A stretch of 55,787 nucleotides of DNA from Paraclostridium ghonii (GCF_023653455.1 NZ_JAKEDR010000002.1:1-55787), one strand, 5' to 3'. Positions 8,320 through 17,545 are shown, counted from the stretch's first letter. Numbers and translations: made by a program. Notes: generated by a model from the letters alone, not told the origin.

Positions 8320-9366
8320 TTACTTCCAACCTACTTCGTTGAATATTTCAACAGCTTTTTTGTTGTATTCTCCAACTTTAGTTAAATCTATATCTTGTGG
8401 ATTAAAGTCTCCCCATGATTTTAGTAAATCATTAGGTTCAACATTTGGATTTGCTGGATACTCATAATTTGCATCTGTTATAGCTTGCTGAGCTTTTTCT
8501 TCTGTTAAGAATTCTATGAATTTAATAGCATTTTCTTTGTTTTTAGAATGCTTGCTAAGTGCTACCCCACTTACATTTACATGTGTATCTTCTGGGAAGA
8601 ATACGCCTACTTTTTTAGCTGCTTTTACTTCTTCAGCATCTTCTGAAGTTAATAGTTTACCAATATAGTAACTATTAACTATAGCAACTTCTCCTTCTCC
8701 TGCAGCTATTGCTTTTACTTGATCTCTATCATTTCCTTCTGGTTGTCTAGCTAGATTATTTACTATACCAGTGGCCCATTCTTTAGCTTCTTCTTCACCA
8801 TTTAATTCTATAAATGACGCTAATAATGATTGGTTATAACTAGAATCAGAAGATCTAGTTAATAGTTTTCCTTTCCACTTATCACTAGTTAAATCTTCAT
8901 ATGTAGATAAATCTTTCGGATTTACTTTTTCTTTGTCATACGCTAATATTCTAGCTCTTGTACTAAGACCTACCCACTCATTATTTTTTCCTCTTAAATT
9001 TTCAGGTATATTCGCATTTACTGTTTCTGATTCTATAGGTTGTGTTAAATCAGCCTCTATAGCTTGGTAAAGGTTGGCTATATCTGCTGTAGCAAATACA
9101 TCTGCTTGTGTATCTTTTCCTTCTCTTTTTAATCTTTCAAGTAATTCAGGGGCTTTACCTTCTACTACATTTACTTTTATCCCCGTTTCTTCTTCAAATT
9201 GTTTATATAATTCTTTATCAACATCATAATGTCTTGCTGAGTAAACATTTACTACTTCTTCAGACGATGTATCTGTATTTACCTTTGGGGCACATCCTGT
9301 CATTAATCCTATAGTTAAAACTGGTATTAATAATAACGATTTTTTAGATATTTTCTTTAAGCTCAT
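8320..9366 (-). CDS. ferric iron-binding lipoprotein of the ABC importer
   Basis: A 348-residue extracellular binding protein of the FbpA/FutA family. A signal peptide ends in the lipobox LMTGC (~residues 21-25). The VVNVYSARHYDVDKELYKQF opening and the paired tyrosines in NSYYIGKL are typical of Fe(III)-binding members. It is the first gene of the operon, behind a promoter overlapped by a Fur box, which supports iron rather than another anion or sugar. Length is normal. Confidence 0.88.
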   Translation of the reverse strand: MSLKKISKKSLLLIPVLTIGLMTGCAPKVNTDTSSEEVVNVYSARHYDVDKELYKQFEEETGIKVNVVEGKAPELLERLKREGKDTQADVFATADIANLYQAIEADLTQPIESETVNANIPENLRGKNNEWVGLSTRARILAYDKEKVNPKDLSTYEDLTSDKWKGKLLTRSSDSSYNQSLLASFIELNGEEEAKEWATGIVNNLARQPEGNDRDQVKAIAAGEGEVAIVNSYYIGKLLTSEDAEEVKAAKKVGVFFPEDTHVNVSGVALSKHSKNKENAIKFIEFLTEEKAQQAITDANYEYPANPNVEPNDLLKSWGDFNPQDIDLTKVGEYNKKAVEIFNEVGWK

Positions 9367-9407
9367 TTTAAACTTCTCCTTATTAATAATGTATATATTT
9401 TTTAATT

Positions 9408-9423
9408 GATAATATTTATCATT
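9408..9423 (-). promoter_or_regulatory. second Fur-like site in the fbp leader
   Basis: GATAATATTTATCATT resembles the Fur consensus half-sites GATAAT/ATTATC and lies between the promoter and the lipoprotein gene. Confidence 0.55.
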
Positions 9424-9434
9424 CCTGTAATACC

Positions 9435-9463
9435 ATTATAAGATAATGATTATCATTTGTCAA
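9435..9463 (-). promoter_or_regulatory. sigma-A promoter with embedded Fur box
   Basis: On the minus strand TTGACA (9458-9463) and TATAAT (9435-9440) are separated by exactly 17 nt. That spacer is the Fur box AATGATAATCATTATCT. Fur with Fe2+ would therefore block RNA polymerase directly. This is one of the clearest regulatory assignments in the window. Confidence 0.88.
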
Positions 9464-9501
9464 CAATATTTATTATCATTATTTTTCTTTTTATATTAAA
9501 T

Positions 9502-9536
9502 AAAAAAAGTATTGACTATATAGCCAATACCTTTTT
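9502..9536 (-). terminator. terminator of the calcium ATPase gene
   Basis: GTATTG (9509-9514) and CAATAC (9525-9530) close a hairpin whose inner part CTATATAG is also self-complementary, flanked by A- and T-runs. It lies between the ATPase stop and the upstream control region of the iron operon. Confidence 0.75.
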
Positions 9537-9579
9537 CATGTATTTCAATTTTGATTACTAATTTCAATAATAATGCTCT

Positions 9580-12255
9580 CTATTTGTTTGCTAATTCTAC
9601 TTCAATTTCCTCAATCTCTTTAATTTCAGAGCCATCTTTAAATAACAATTTATCAATTAATTTTCTTAACATATCAAATGGAATAATAGTTATTGATAAA
9701 CAAGTTACTACTAACCAATTTTGTAAAGTTATAGGAGTACAGCTAAATAAATCGCCTCCAATAATAGTTAGTATAACTTGAACTATTACAATTGTTCCCA
9801 TAACTTTTGTAAAATCTTTATTTTCCTTAATATACTCAAAAATATTTAGTCCTTCACTTCTAACGTTAAATCCGTTAAAGACTGCTGCTAATACAAACAT
9901 AGAAAAATATCCTGTTAGATGAGCCTCACTTGTTGTAAACATATCTCTAAACATAGGAAGTTTTAAGAATGCTAAACTTAATATAACTACCCATGCCCCA
10001 GCAAAACCAACTTGGTTCATCATTTTTCTTGATACAATACTTTGAGTTCTTGACTTAGGTCTCTCTTTCATGTATGACTTAAGAGCTGGTTCTGATCCTA
10101 ATGCTAAAGCCCCTAACCCATCCATTATTAAGTTAATCCAAAGAATATGTGTAATTTTTAATGGTTGTCCTATTCCTATAAATGGTCCTATTGCGCAAAT
10201 TGCTACTGCTGCTACATTAATAGTTAATTGGAATTTAATGAACTTTAATATATTATTATATATAGTTCTTCCATATAATATTGCACTTTCTATTGATTTA
10301 AAATTATCATCTAGTATAACTATATCTCCAACTTCTTTAGCTACATCTGTACCTGAACCCATAGCAAATCCAACGTCTGCTCTCTTTAATGCAGGGGCAT
10401 CATTAACTCCATCACCTGTCATTCCACATACTAATCCTAGTTCTTGAGCAATTTTAACCATCCTAGATTTATCTGTAGGAAGAGCTCTAGCTATAACTTT
10501 CAAGTTATGCATTATACCTTTAACTTCTTCATCAGTCATGTTGTTTAACTCTTCTGAAGTTAGTGCTATATCATTATCATTTTCAATCAGTCCACTATCC
10601 TTCGCTATAGCAACTGCTGTTTCTTTTCTATCTCCAGTTATCATTACGACCTGAATTCCTGCATTTTTAACTTCTTTAATAGCTTCTCTTGCTTCTGGTC
10701 TAACATCATCTCTTACCCCAACAAAACCTACTATTACTAAGTCTTCAGGAAGTGTATCCTCTATTAATTCACTTTCACTATAAGCAAATGATAAAACTCT
10801 CATGGATTTTTTTGCAAGTTCATCTATTTTTTTATTTATACTTTGTTTTGATATTTCTACTATATCCCCATTTTCATTAATATACTTAGTTGCCTTCGTT
10901 AATAATCTTTCTGGGGCTCCTTTATATACCGTTTTATCTCTTAATTGAGCTGCAGAATATTTATTTGTTGAGTTAAATTGTTGAGTTTTAACTACCTCTA
11001 TATCACTGTATTTATCATAGTCTTTTTTAGTTAAAAAATTAAGTAATGCTTTGTCTGTAGCATTCCCTCCTATAACATTGCATTCACTATCAAACATTGC
11101 TCCTGTGTTTTTGCCTATACAATGTGCCATAAGTTCTTTTATAACTTTACTATTATTGTAACTAGTTTTTATATCCCCATCAAAAAATTCTACAACTTCT
11201 AATTTACCTTTTGTTATTGTTCCTGTTTTATCACTAAATAAAATATTAAGCGATCCTGCTGTTTCAATACCTATTGGTTTTCTAACCAATACATTGTTTT
11301 TTAGCATTTTTGATGTATTTCTCATTAACACTATAGCAATCATTAATGGTAGACCCTCTGGAACTGCCATAACTATAATTACTACTGCAAGCATTATTGT
11401 TTCTAATAGTTGTTTTACTATTTCAATAGCTCCTAGATTTAAGTATTCATTAAATCCACCAACACTTATAATATTTTGAGCTGTTAGTACAATAGCAATA
11501 ACTATAGCACCTATGTACCCAAACTTAGATATTTTATCTGCTAAATCTGTAAGTTTAACTTTCAAAGGACTATCTACACCGTCTTCTGCCATATCTTTAG
11601 CCATATCTCCCATAACGGTATCCATTCCTACTTTAGTTACAAGCATAACACCTGCTCCATTTACAGTTACAGCTCCTCTAAATAAAGATGATTCATCTAC
11701 AAATGTATCTCCTGTTATAGTAATTGCAACTTCTCTATATGCTTCTATGCTGAAATCTTTTCCTACAGCAGTTTTTTTACATTCTTCAGCTTCTCCATTT
11801 AAAGCCGAGTTATCTACTCTAATGTCACCTTCAATAACAATTCCATCTGCAGGTATTTTATCTCCACTTTGGATTATTACGTAATCTCCAACAACAACAT
11901 CATCAATATATATCTCTACTACTTCTTTATCTCTATAAACCTTACACTTTTCTTTTTCCGTACTGCTCTTTAACTTTCGATACTCATTATCTGAGGCCAT
12001 TTCTGTTTTTGCAGATATTACAGTTACCAAAAATATCGATAGTACTATTCCTGCTATTTCACCCCATTCGGCATATTTTAATATCGCCATTACTCCCATT
12101 ATTATTGCTATTGCTAGGAGTAGTTTTATCATAGGGTCATCAAAAGCGGCCTTAAACTTATCCATAAATGTTTCAGGTTTAGATTCTTCTACAATATTAC
12201 TACCGTATAGTTCTCTATTCCTTTCTACTTCTTCTTTAGTTAAACCATTAAACAT
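9580..12255 (-). CDS. calcium-translocating P-type ATPase (type IIB-like)
   Basis: An 891-residue cation pump that expels Ca2+ at the cost of ATP. Motifs seen: VPEGLP in the membrane helix that helps bind calcium, the phosphorylation site DKTGT, and the hinge MTGDGVNDAPALKRADVG. There are ten expected membrane helices, and the C-terminal four-helix block is present. The start MFNGLTKEE at 12253-12255 is chosen because GGAGG lies 6 nt before it; a longer frame has no site. It follows three TerD genes on the same strand after a hairpin, so it is probably the last, separately tuned gene of the Ter operon. This fits the calcium dependence of TerD proteins. Confidence 0.87.
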   Translation of the reverse strand: MFNGLTKEEVERNRELYGSNIVEESKPETFMDKFKAAFDDPMIKLLLAIAIIMGVMAILKYAEWGEIAGIVLSIFLVTVISAKTEMASDNEYRKLKSSTEKEKCKVYRDKEVVEIYIDDVVVGDYVIIQSGDKIPADGIVIEGDIRVDNSALNGEAEECKKTAVGKDFSIEAYREVAITITGDTFVDESSLFRGAVTVNGAGVMLVTKVGMDTVMGDMAKDMAEDGVDSPLKVKLTDLADKISKFGYIGAIVIAIVLTAQNIISVGGFNEYLNLGAIEIVKQLLETIMLAVVIIVMAVPEGLPLMIAIVLMRNTSKMLKNNVLVRKPIGIETAGSLNILFSDKTGTITKGKLEVVEFFDGDIKTSYNNSKVIKELMAHCIGKNTGAMFDSECNVIGGNATDKALLNFLTKKDYDKYSDIEVVKTQQFNSTNKYSAAQLRDKTVYKGAPERLLTKATKYINENGDIVEISKQSINKKIDELAKKSMRVLSFAYSESELIEDTLPEDLVIVGFVGVRDDVRPEAREAIKEVKNAGIQVVMITGDRKETAVAIAKDSGLIENDNDIALTSEELNNMTDEEVKGIMHNLKVIARALPTDKSRMVKIAQELGLVCGMTGDGVNDAPALKRADVGFAMGSGTDVAKEVGDIVILDDNFKSIESAILYGRTIYNNILKFIKFQLTINVAAVAICAIGPFIGIGQPLKITHILWINLIMDGLGALALGSEPALKSYMKERPKSRTQSIVSRKMMNQVGFAGAWVVILSLAFLKLPMFRDMFTTSEAHLTGYFSMFVLAAVFNGFNVRSEGLNIFEYIKENKDFTKVMGTIVIVQVILTIIGGDLFSCTPITLQNWLVVTCLSITIIPFDMLRKLIDKLLFKDGSEIKEIEEIEVELANK

Positions 12256-12286
12256 ATTATTCCTCCAAATTTTTTTCACAAAATAA

Positions 12287-12342
12287 CTTAGAGTGATACC
12301 TTAAGAAATACATTAGTATTTTCTATATCTTATCACTCTAAG
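12287..12342 (-). terminator. hairpin between terD and the calcium ATPase gene
   Basis: CTTAGAGTGATA (12287-12298) pairs perfectly with TATCACTCTAAG (12331-12342). A nested AAATAC/GTATTT stem lies in the loop. The 12-bp stem lies between the last terD and the ATPase, with an A/T-rich flank. It may act as terminator, attenuator or mRNA processing/stability element. Confidence 0.7.
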
Positions 12343-12363
12343 AAATATTAATAATATTAACTC

Positions 12364-12996
12364 TTAATTAAATAGTTGTAATATCCCATTTAAGTCGGCT
12401 ACTTTGCCTTCTCCTACAGCTTTAAATTGCCATTCACCGTTTTGACGTAAAAGTTCTGAGAATATTACTGAAGTTGCTGTAGATCCGTCTTCTTTTAAAT
12501 TGAACCTACACAGTTCCTTTTCTCCATTATTTATATCAACTAATCTAACATATGAGTTATTTACCATTCCAAATGTTTGTCTTCTTTCTTGTGCATTGTG
12601 AATAGTTACAACAAATACAATTTTATATATACTTGAGTTAATATTATCTAAATCAATAAATATTTGTTCATCATCACCATCTCCAGCTCCAGTTCTATTA
12701 TCACCAGCTAAGTAGATACCTTGACCTTGTTTATTATTAAAAAATATTACATTTTCTACAGATCTAAATTTATTGTTTTCGTCTAGTAAAAATGCTGCTA
12801 TATCTAAATCAAAATCAGATCCATTGTTTGCTACATCCCATCCTGCTCCTAATATTACTTTCTTAATTCCAGGATTTTTCTTTGTTAAATCTAGAATATC
12901 ATTTTTCTGTAAGTTAAGTATAGCACCTTGATTTGAATTCGCATTATTTGATTCATTGTTAATTTTATTAAAATTTGATCCTAAATTAATAGCCAT
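12364..12996 (-). CDS. TerD-family stress protein (third of three)
   Basis: A 210-residue TerD-domain protein. TerD domains bind calcium through acidic loops, seen here as DFDLDIAAF and GDNRTGAGDGDDE. The N-terminal block NDILDLTKKNPGIKKVILGA is shared with its two neighbours. The start MAINLG (12994-12996) is chosen over an in-frame GTG at 13005 because that codon lies inside the purine-rich ribosome binding site. An N-rich linker at residues 10-28 is peculiar to this copy. The genes are tightly packed, which indicates one transcript. The family is linked to tellurite, oxidative and envelope stress, but its molecular action is unresolved. Confidence 0.85.
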   Translation of the reverse strand: MAINLGSNFNKINNESNNANSNQGAILNLQKNDILDLTKKNPGIKKVILGAGWDVANNGSDFDLDIAAFLLDENNKFRSVENVIFFNNKQGQGIYLAGDNRTGAGDGDDEQIFIDLDNINSSIYKIVFVVTIHNAQERRQTFGMVNNSYVRLVDINNGEKELCRFNLKEDGSTATSVIFSELLRQNGEWQFKAVGEGKVADLNGILQLFN

Positions 12997-13007
12997 AATT
13001 TCCACCC

Positions 13008-13589
13008 CTATCTATACATTTTGCTTAAACTTGAAACTGTAGCATCTAATAATTTTCCTACAGCTTTAAATTTCCAACTTCCATTTTCTTTATACAATTC
13101 AGAGAATATTGTCGCTGTATTATTTCCTCCATCTTCACTTAAATTGTATCTACATATTTCTTCATTTCTTTTATCTTCATTCACTAATCTAACATAAGCA
13201 TTCTTTACCTTCGAAAAGTTTTGTCGTCTTCCTTTAGCGTCATATATTATAACTGAAAAAACCAACTTATTGCAATCTTTTGGGAGTTTGTCAAGTGATA
13301 TCGATATTTTTTCATCATCACCATCACCTTTACCTGTCAAATTATCTCCATGAAGTCTTATACCTTTACCATTTAAGTGGTTAAAATATATTATTGGATC
13401 GCTACTTTTTATTAACTTTTCATCTTCTCCTAGTAATAATGCAACTAAGTCTAAATCATAATCAGCACCCAATCCAAAAAATCCTTTTTTTGCTACATCC
13501 CAACCACAAGCTACTAGTATGTTTTTTAATCCTGGTTCTTTCTTACTTAAATCTAAAATATCATTTTTTTGTAAGTTTAATAATGCCAT
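13008..13589 (-). CDS. TerD-family stress protein (second of three)
   Basis: A 193-residue TerD-domain protein, the most divergent of the three. It has the acidic calcium-site segments ADYDLDLVALLL and GDNLTGKGDGDDE, but carries an insertion with KKGFFGLG just before the first. It ends SSLSKMYR rather than the ADLNGIL...LF/LY tail of its neighbours. Only a few nucleotides separate it from the next gene. It probably forms a mixed set with the flanking TerD proteins, as in the B. subtilis yceC-D-E cluster. Confidence 0.85.
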   Translation of the reverse strand: MALLNLQKNDILDLSKKEPGLKNILVACGWDVAKKGFFGLGADYDLDLVALLLGEDEKLIKSSDPIIYFNHLNGKGIRLHGDNLTGKGDGDDEKISISLDKLPKDCNKLVFSVIIYDAKGRRQNFSKVKNAYVRLVNEDKRNEEICRYNLSEDGGNNTATIFSELYKENGSWKFKAVGKLLDATVSSLSKMYR

Positions 13590-13625
13590 AGTAATTTCCC
13601 CTTATCATGTTTGTAATATAGTTTT

Positions 13626-14225
13626 TTATATGTATAAGCCTAAAATACCATTTAAGTCTGCAATTTTCCCATCACCTATAGCTTTAAATCTCCAATCATT
13701 TCCATCTCTGTACAACTCTGCAAATACAACAGATGTAACTGTTGAACCATTTTCCTTTAAATTGAATTTACATAATTCTTTTTCATTATTTTCTGCATCT
13801 AATAATCTAACATAAGAATTTTCAACCATCCCAAATGTTTGTCTTTTCATTTGAGCTTCATGAATAGTGACTACGAATACTATTTTAGCTACATCATTTC
13901 TTATCATGGATAAGTCAATTTGTATTCTTTCATCATCACCTTCGCCTGCACCTGTTCTATTGTCACCCTCTAACCTTATACCACTACCTTCCATATTATT
14001 AAAGAAGATAACATCCTCAGGTATTCTGCCAACTTTATTATTACTATTTAATAAAAATGCAGCTATATCTAAATCAAAATCTTGTCCAGTTAACGCTACA
14101 TCCCATCCTGCTCCTAAAATAACCTTTTTAAGACCTGGATTTTTCTTTGTTAAATCTAAAATATCATTTTTTTTCAAATTCAATGCATTTACATTATTGT
14201 TGTTCATCCCAAAATTTATAGCCAT
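13626..14225 (-). CDS. TerD-family stress protein (first of three)
   Basis: A 199-residue TerD-domain protein with DFDLDIAAF and GDNRTGAGEGDDE acidic loops and the common C-terminal segment ADLNGILGLYI. GGAGG precedes the ATG. It lies 31 nt downstream of telA. Strong similarity to the third copy suggests a recent duplication, with the second copy older. Confidence 0.86.
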   Translation of the reverse strand: MAINFGMNNNNVNALNLKKNDILDLTKKNPGLKKVILGAGWDVALTGQDFDLDIAAFLLNSNNKVGRIPEDVIFFNNMEGSGIRLEGDNRTGAGEGDDERIQIDLSMIRNDVAKIVFVVTIHEAQMKRQTFGMVENSYVRLLDAENNEKELCKFNLKENGSTVTSVVFAELYRDGNDWRFKAIGDGKIADLNGILGLYI

Positions 14226-14256
14226 CTCAATTTCCTCCTTGTATGTTAATTTTTAA

Positions 14257-15528
14257 TTATACATTAGTAATATTTTTTTTCATTCTATGTTTTAAACTTT
14301 CTAACTTACTTGAATTTTCTTTTCTTTGAATTCTATTATTTTCTTGAATCGATTTTGTTTCCTCAATTCCCTTCATAATAGTTTCATATGATTTTTCTAG
14401 AGTTTCAATTGCAATAGAACTTCCAGAAGCCATTTTTGCAATTTCAACAGACTGTCTAGCAGTATTTGAAGCATTTCTCATTATAAGTTCATTAGTTTTT
14501 TCATCTAATTGCTTAATAGATTTTGCTTGTATCTCTTGTCTTTTTAGTATTATAGCCTGAGCTAAGCATTGTTTAAATATAGGAAGAGTTATTATAAATG
14601 ATGAATTAATTTTTCTCATTAAATTAAAGTTTGACATTTGCATAGTCTGTATCATAGGTGCCGCTTGAATTGCTACGTTTTCAGCAATTTGTAAATCATA
14701 TACTCTTTGAGATAGCATGTCCTTACTTATTGCAAGCCTTTGAAGCATCATCTGTTTCTCTTCTTCACCTAATGACATATCCATAGATAACTGGTTTGTA
14801 TAGTTGTCAATTTCTTCTACAGCTATCTCTCCTGCTACAATATATTTTTCTAAAGCCTGATAATAGCTTAAATTTCCATTATACAATTTTTTTAAATTAA
14901 CATTAGATTCTTTAATATCATTTTCATATTTTTTAAGAAGAACATACACTTTTTCAACTTCATACCCCATCGAATCGTATTTTTGAAATAATTTATCAAT
15001 GCTATTACCTAAATTCTTCATAAACTTAGATAATACAGAACCTCCTCTAATGTTTTCTAACTCCTTAACATCAAATTTATCCATTATTTTAGTCAAGGTA
15101 ATTAACATCTCACCAGCTTCTTCAGATTTTACTTCTTTCATTGAATTTAATAATTGATCTGAAATTTTTGATATATTTTCACTTACTTGTTGCCCAAACA
15201 TAATTATGGAGTTCGGATTATCTAGGTTAATTTCACTAGTAAGATTTTGAACCTCTTTCATACCTCTTAACCTTTGTTTATATGCTGTTATATTTTCAAT
15301 ATTAGTTTCTTGATCTTGAGATAGAGTTGTATTATTCATAGACTGCATCATATTATTTCCTTGATATCCCATGTTCATATTCATGTTGTTATCTTGGTAT
15401 CCCATATTCATATTGTTCATATTCATGTTGTTACCTTGGTATCCCATGTTTATATCTTCATATAATGTTTCATCATTGTTAACTAATCCACTATCATCTA
15501 TTCCTTTTAACTTACCTGTACTATTCAT
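14257..15528 (-). CDS. TelA-family toxic anion resistance protein
   Basis: A 423-residue cytosolic, largely alpha-helical protein of the TelA/KlaA family, usually encoded beside TerD. The conserved part runs from about residue 80 to the end (MFGQQVSENISKISDQLL; RKINSSFIITLPIFKQCL). The first ~70 residues are a low-complexity Asn/Met/Gly/Tyr/Gln tract with MGYQGNN and MGYQDNN repeated, which I would expect to be disordered. The operon order YceG-TelA-TerD-TerD-TerD matches other firmicutes. Confidence 0.85.
   Translation of the reverse strand: MNSTGKLKGIDDSGLVNNDETLYEDINMGYQGNNMNMNNMNMGYQDNNMNMNMGYQGNNMMQSMNNTTLSQDQETNIENITAYKQRLRGMKEVQNLTSEINLDNPNSIIMFGQQVSENISKISDQLLNSMKEVKSEEAGEMLITLTKIMDKFDVKELENIRGGSVLSKFMKNLGNSIDKLFQKYDSMGYEVEKVYVLLKKYENDIKESNVNLKKLYNGNLSYYQALEKYIVAGEIAVEEIDNYTNQLSMDMSLGEEEKQMMLQRLAISKDMLSQRVYDLQIAENVAIQAAPMIQTMQMSNFNLMRKINSSFIITLPIFKQCLAQAIILKRQEIQAKSIKQLDEKTNELIMRNASNTARQSVEIAKMASGSSIAIETLEKSYETIMKGIEETKSIQENNRIQRKENSSKLESLKHRMKKNITNV
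15352..15455 (-). repeat. in-gene repeat coding for MGYQ(G/D)NN
   Basis: Three imperfect copies of the coding unit for MGYQ(G/D)NN plus NMNM spacers lie in the 5' part of telA. Such in-frame repeats can change copy number by slippage without breaking the gene. Confidence 0.7.
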
Positions 15529-15539
15529 ATCAATCTCCT

Positions 15540-17087
15540 CTATATTTTTAAAATTTTTGATATAAAATTCTTTTTCAAATTTATTACGTCTCCATATTCC
15601 GATGTATAGTTCATTTGTTCAAGTCTTACTACATTTATACTATTGTATTTTAAAATATTATTTATATTAAACAGTCCCGCTGGATTAAATATTACTATAT
15701 CGATTCCAATTGTATGCAAATATGCTAACAACATAACCATATAATCAGAAATTAAACATTCATTATTTAAATATATAACTATCTTAGGTATACTACTTGT
15801 AAAATCAAAATTATCTATGCTTCTTACAATTTGTTCATCCATAGATAAAACTATAGCAAGAAATTTCAATACTTTCTCTTTATCTAGATGTACGTTGAAT
15901 ATATCTTTTTTTGAAATTACCTCATTAAATTTATTTAAAATAAAATTTTGAATCTCATTGCTATATTTTCCAAATCTATATATAGGTAGCTTTTTTATTT
16001 CTTCTATATCAAAAGTCCCATCACTTAACTGACAAAACATCAAAGAGTATATTTCATCATCTTTTAGATAATTTCTACTTATATCTCCATGGTTAAAAAA
16101 CAATGTATTTTTAGATTCACTACAAAACTTTACTAACTTTTGAAATTCAATCTTATTGTTAAATTGACCGTCTATCTTATAGAAAAAACAAGGAACCTTA
16201 ACTAAATTATTCTCAACATTGAAACCAGGTCTTACCTTAGAAACCTCATTCCAATATATGTATATATCTTCTAATACAGTATCTAGTAATAAACTCTTTG
16301 TATATCCATTTCTAAATTGCCATGGCCTATATATTCCACTATTATTAAAAAGATTTTCTTGTACCTCTTGTTGAATATATTTTGTTATAGTTTCAACACT
16401 GTCTATAGACTGTCCATTTTTTGATTTTTCTTTAAATGTTTCTATTTCTTCTATATTTATATAATTTTTTAGTGTACTTAATTTATCTTCATCTATTTCC
16501 TCAAAAAACTCTTCCTTTAAAGGATTTATATAAATAACGTCAAATTTCATCATTCTCAACATAATTAAAAAATATATTTCATGCCTAGTTATATTTCCAT
16601 AATAAATACATTTTGGGTTAATATCAGAATAAAAATTTACTTTTCTAACAAAACTATATGTCCATACTATAAGTTTAGTAATGAAATTATTTCTTATATT
16701 TTCGTTAAAAAAGCTTTCTTTTTTTATAGATAGCTGAACAACATAATTGAGTGAATGTAGAAATTTTTTGTTAATTTCTAGATCATCGAATAAAGTAATA
16801 TCTTGATTTTGTATATTTGATATATTCATAGTGTTTAATTCATTATATACATATTGTATAAGTTCCATTTCTCCTATCATAGGTATAGAACCATCAAAAA
16901 ATAATGTGTTTTCTTTATTTTCTTCTATTTTATCGTCTAAAGTCTTTAATATATTATTGTAAATAGCTTTATCCTCTATCCCTATAAATCTATAAAAATA
17001 AGCTTGAAAATCTCCTTCAGCATTACTTCTTTCTAACTTTTTTCTAAATATAAGATTAGTTGCTTCAATTAAATTTATATAAATCAC
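15540..17087 (-). CDS. YceG-like component of the Ter stress operon
   Basis: About 510 residues, of the family represented by B. subtilis YceG and found with TerD and TelA. No enzyme motif is obvious to me. The text shows alternating alpha/beta segments with hydrophobic strands such as IPKIVIYLNNECLISDYMVM and GIDIVIFNPAG. The start is unclear. A near-perfect anti-16S sequence AAGGAGGTGAT overlaps the GTG at 17085-17087, and no ATG, GTG or TTG follows at normal spacing. ATA at 17076-17078, 8 nt after GGAGG, or ATT at 17082-17084 could be used. It is the first gene of the operon. Confidence 0.75.
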   Translation of the reverse strand: MIYINLIEATNLIFRKKLERSNAEGDFQAYFYRFIGIEDKAIYNNILKTLDDKIEENKENTLFFDGSIPMIGEMELIQYVYNELNTMNISNIQNQDITLFDDLEINKKFLHSLNYVVQLSIKKESFFNENIRNNFITKLIVWTYSFVRKVNFYSDINPKCIYYGNITRHEIYFLIMLRMMKFDVIYINPLKEEFFEEIDEDKLSTLKNYINIEEIETFKEKSKNGQSIDSVETITKYIQQEVQENLFNNSGIYRPWQFRNGYTKSLLLDTVLEDIYIYWNEVSKVRPGFNVENNLVKVPCFFYKIDGQFNNKIEFQKLVKFCSESKNTLFFNHGDISRNYLKDDEIYSLMFCQLSDGTFDIEEIKKLPIYRFGKYSNEIQNFILNKFNEVISKKDIFNVHLDKEKVLKFLAIVLSMDEQIVRSIDNFDFTSSIPKIVIYLNNECLISDYMVMLLAYLHTIGIDIVIFNPAGLFNINNILKYNSINVVRLEQMNYTSEYGDVINLKKNFISKILKI

Positions 17088-17100
17088 CTCCTTGTATAAC

Positions 17101-17322
17101 GTAGGTATTTAAAAATATTTATAAAATTTCTAATCAGCGACTTTTACCATTTATTATTATAGTTAAAACTATAACTTGCCTTCATTATTTTATAGTGTTG
17201 GATTAAAATGCTATTTTAGCAGGTTCAGTGTAATGAAATGATATAACCGATTAAAATCTCTTGGTAAGGTTAAAACTAGATAAAAGTTTTAACATATAAT
17301 ATAGTTGCTATTTTTATTATAC
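17101..17322 (-). promoter_or_regulatory. possible structured 5' leader of the Ter operon
   Basis: A -10-like TATAAT on the minus strand (17316-17321) would give a ~220-nt leader. The leader can form a perfect 8-bp hairpin GTTAAAAC/GTTTTAAC (17269-17293) and a TTATAG/CTATAA hairpin near 17160. No known riboswitch consensus was recognised and no clear -35 was seen. The rest of the gap up to 17423 is featureless A/T-rich DNA. Confidence 0.35.
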
Positions 17323-17423
17323 ATATCTTCATATACATTTTTTGTCATTTCTTGTCACTTTTTTTACTTTTTTATTAAAGTTTAATTAATTTTGATGAAT
17401 TTTTAATGTTTTTATATAAATAA

Positions 17424-17459
17424 AAACACATTGATTAAAATTTATCAATGTGTTTTTTT
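17424..17459 (-). terminator. terminator of the sensor kinase gene
   Basis: ACACATTGAT and ATCAATGTGT form a 10-bp stem around an A/T loop, with A4 before and T7 after, so it can work in both directions. It separates the two-component genes from the Ter operon. Confidence 0.88.
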
Positions 17460-17545
17460 AATACCTTTATTAATTCATTTGCCTAATACCTATTTTTTTA
17501 ATATACTCATAAATCTTAACCTTATTAAATACTATAATTTTTATA

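Noticed and set aside
10070..11884. Several open frames on the plus strand opposite the calcium ATPase gene
   Set aside because: They are antisense shadows of a long conserved gene, without ribosome binding sites or protein motifs.
15371..15565. A hydrophobic plus-strand frame (MFIFMLLSWYP type)
   Set aside because: It is the complement of the TelA Asn/Met repeat region and carries no initiation signal.
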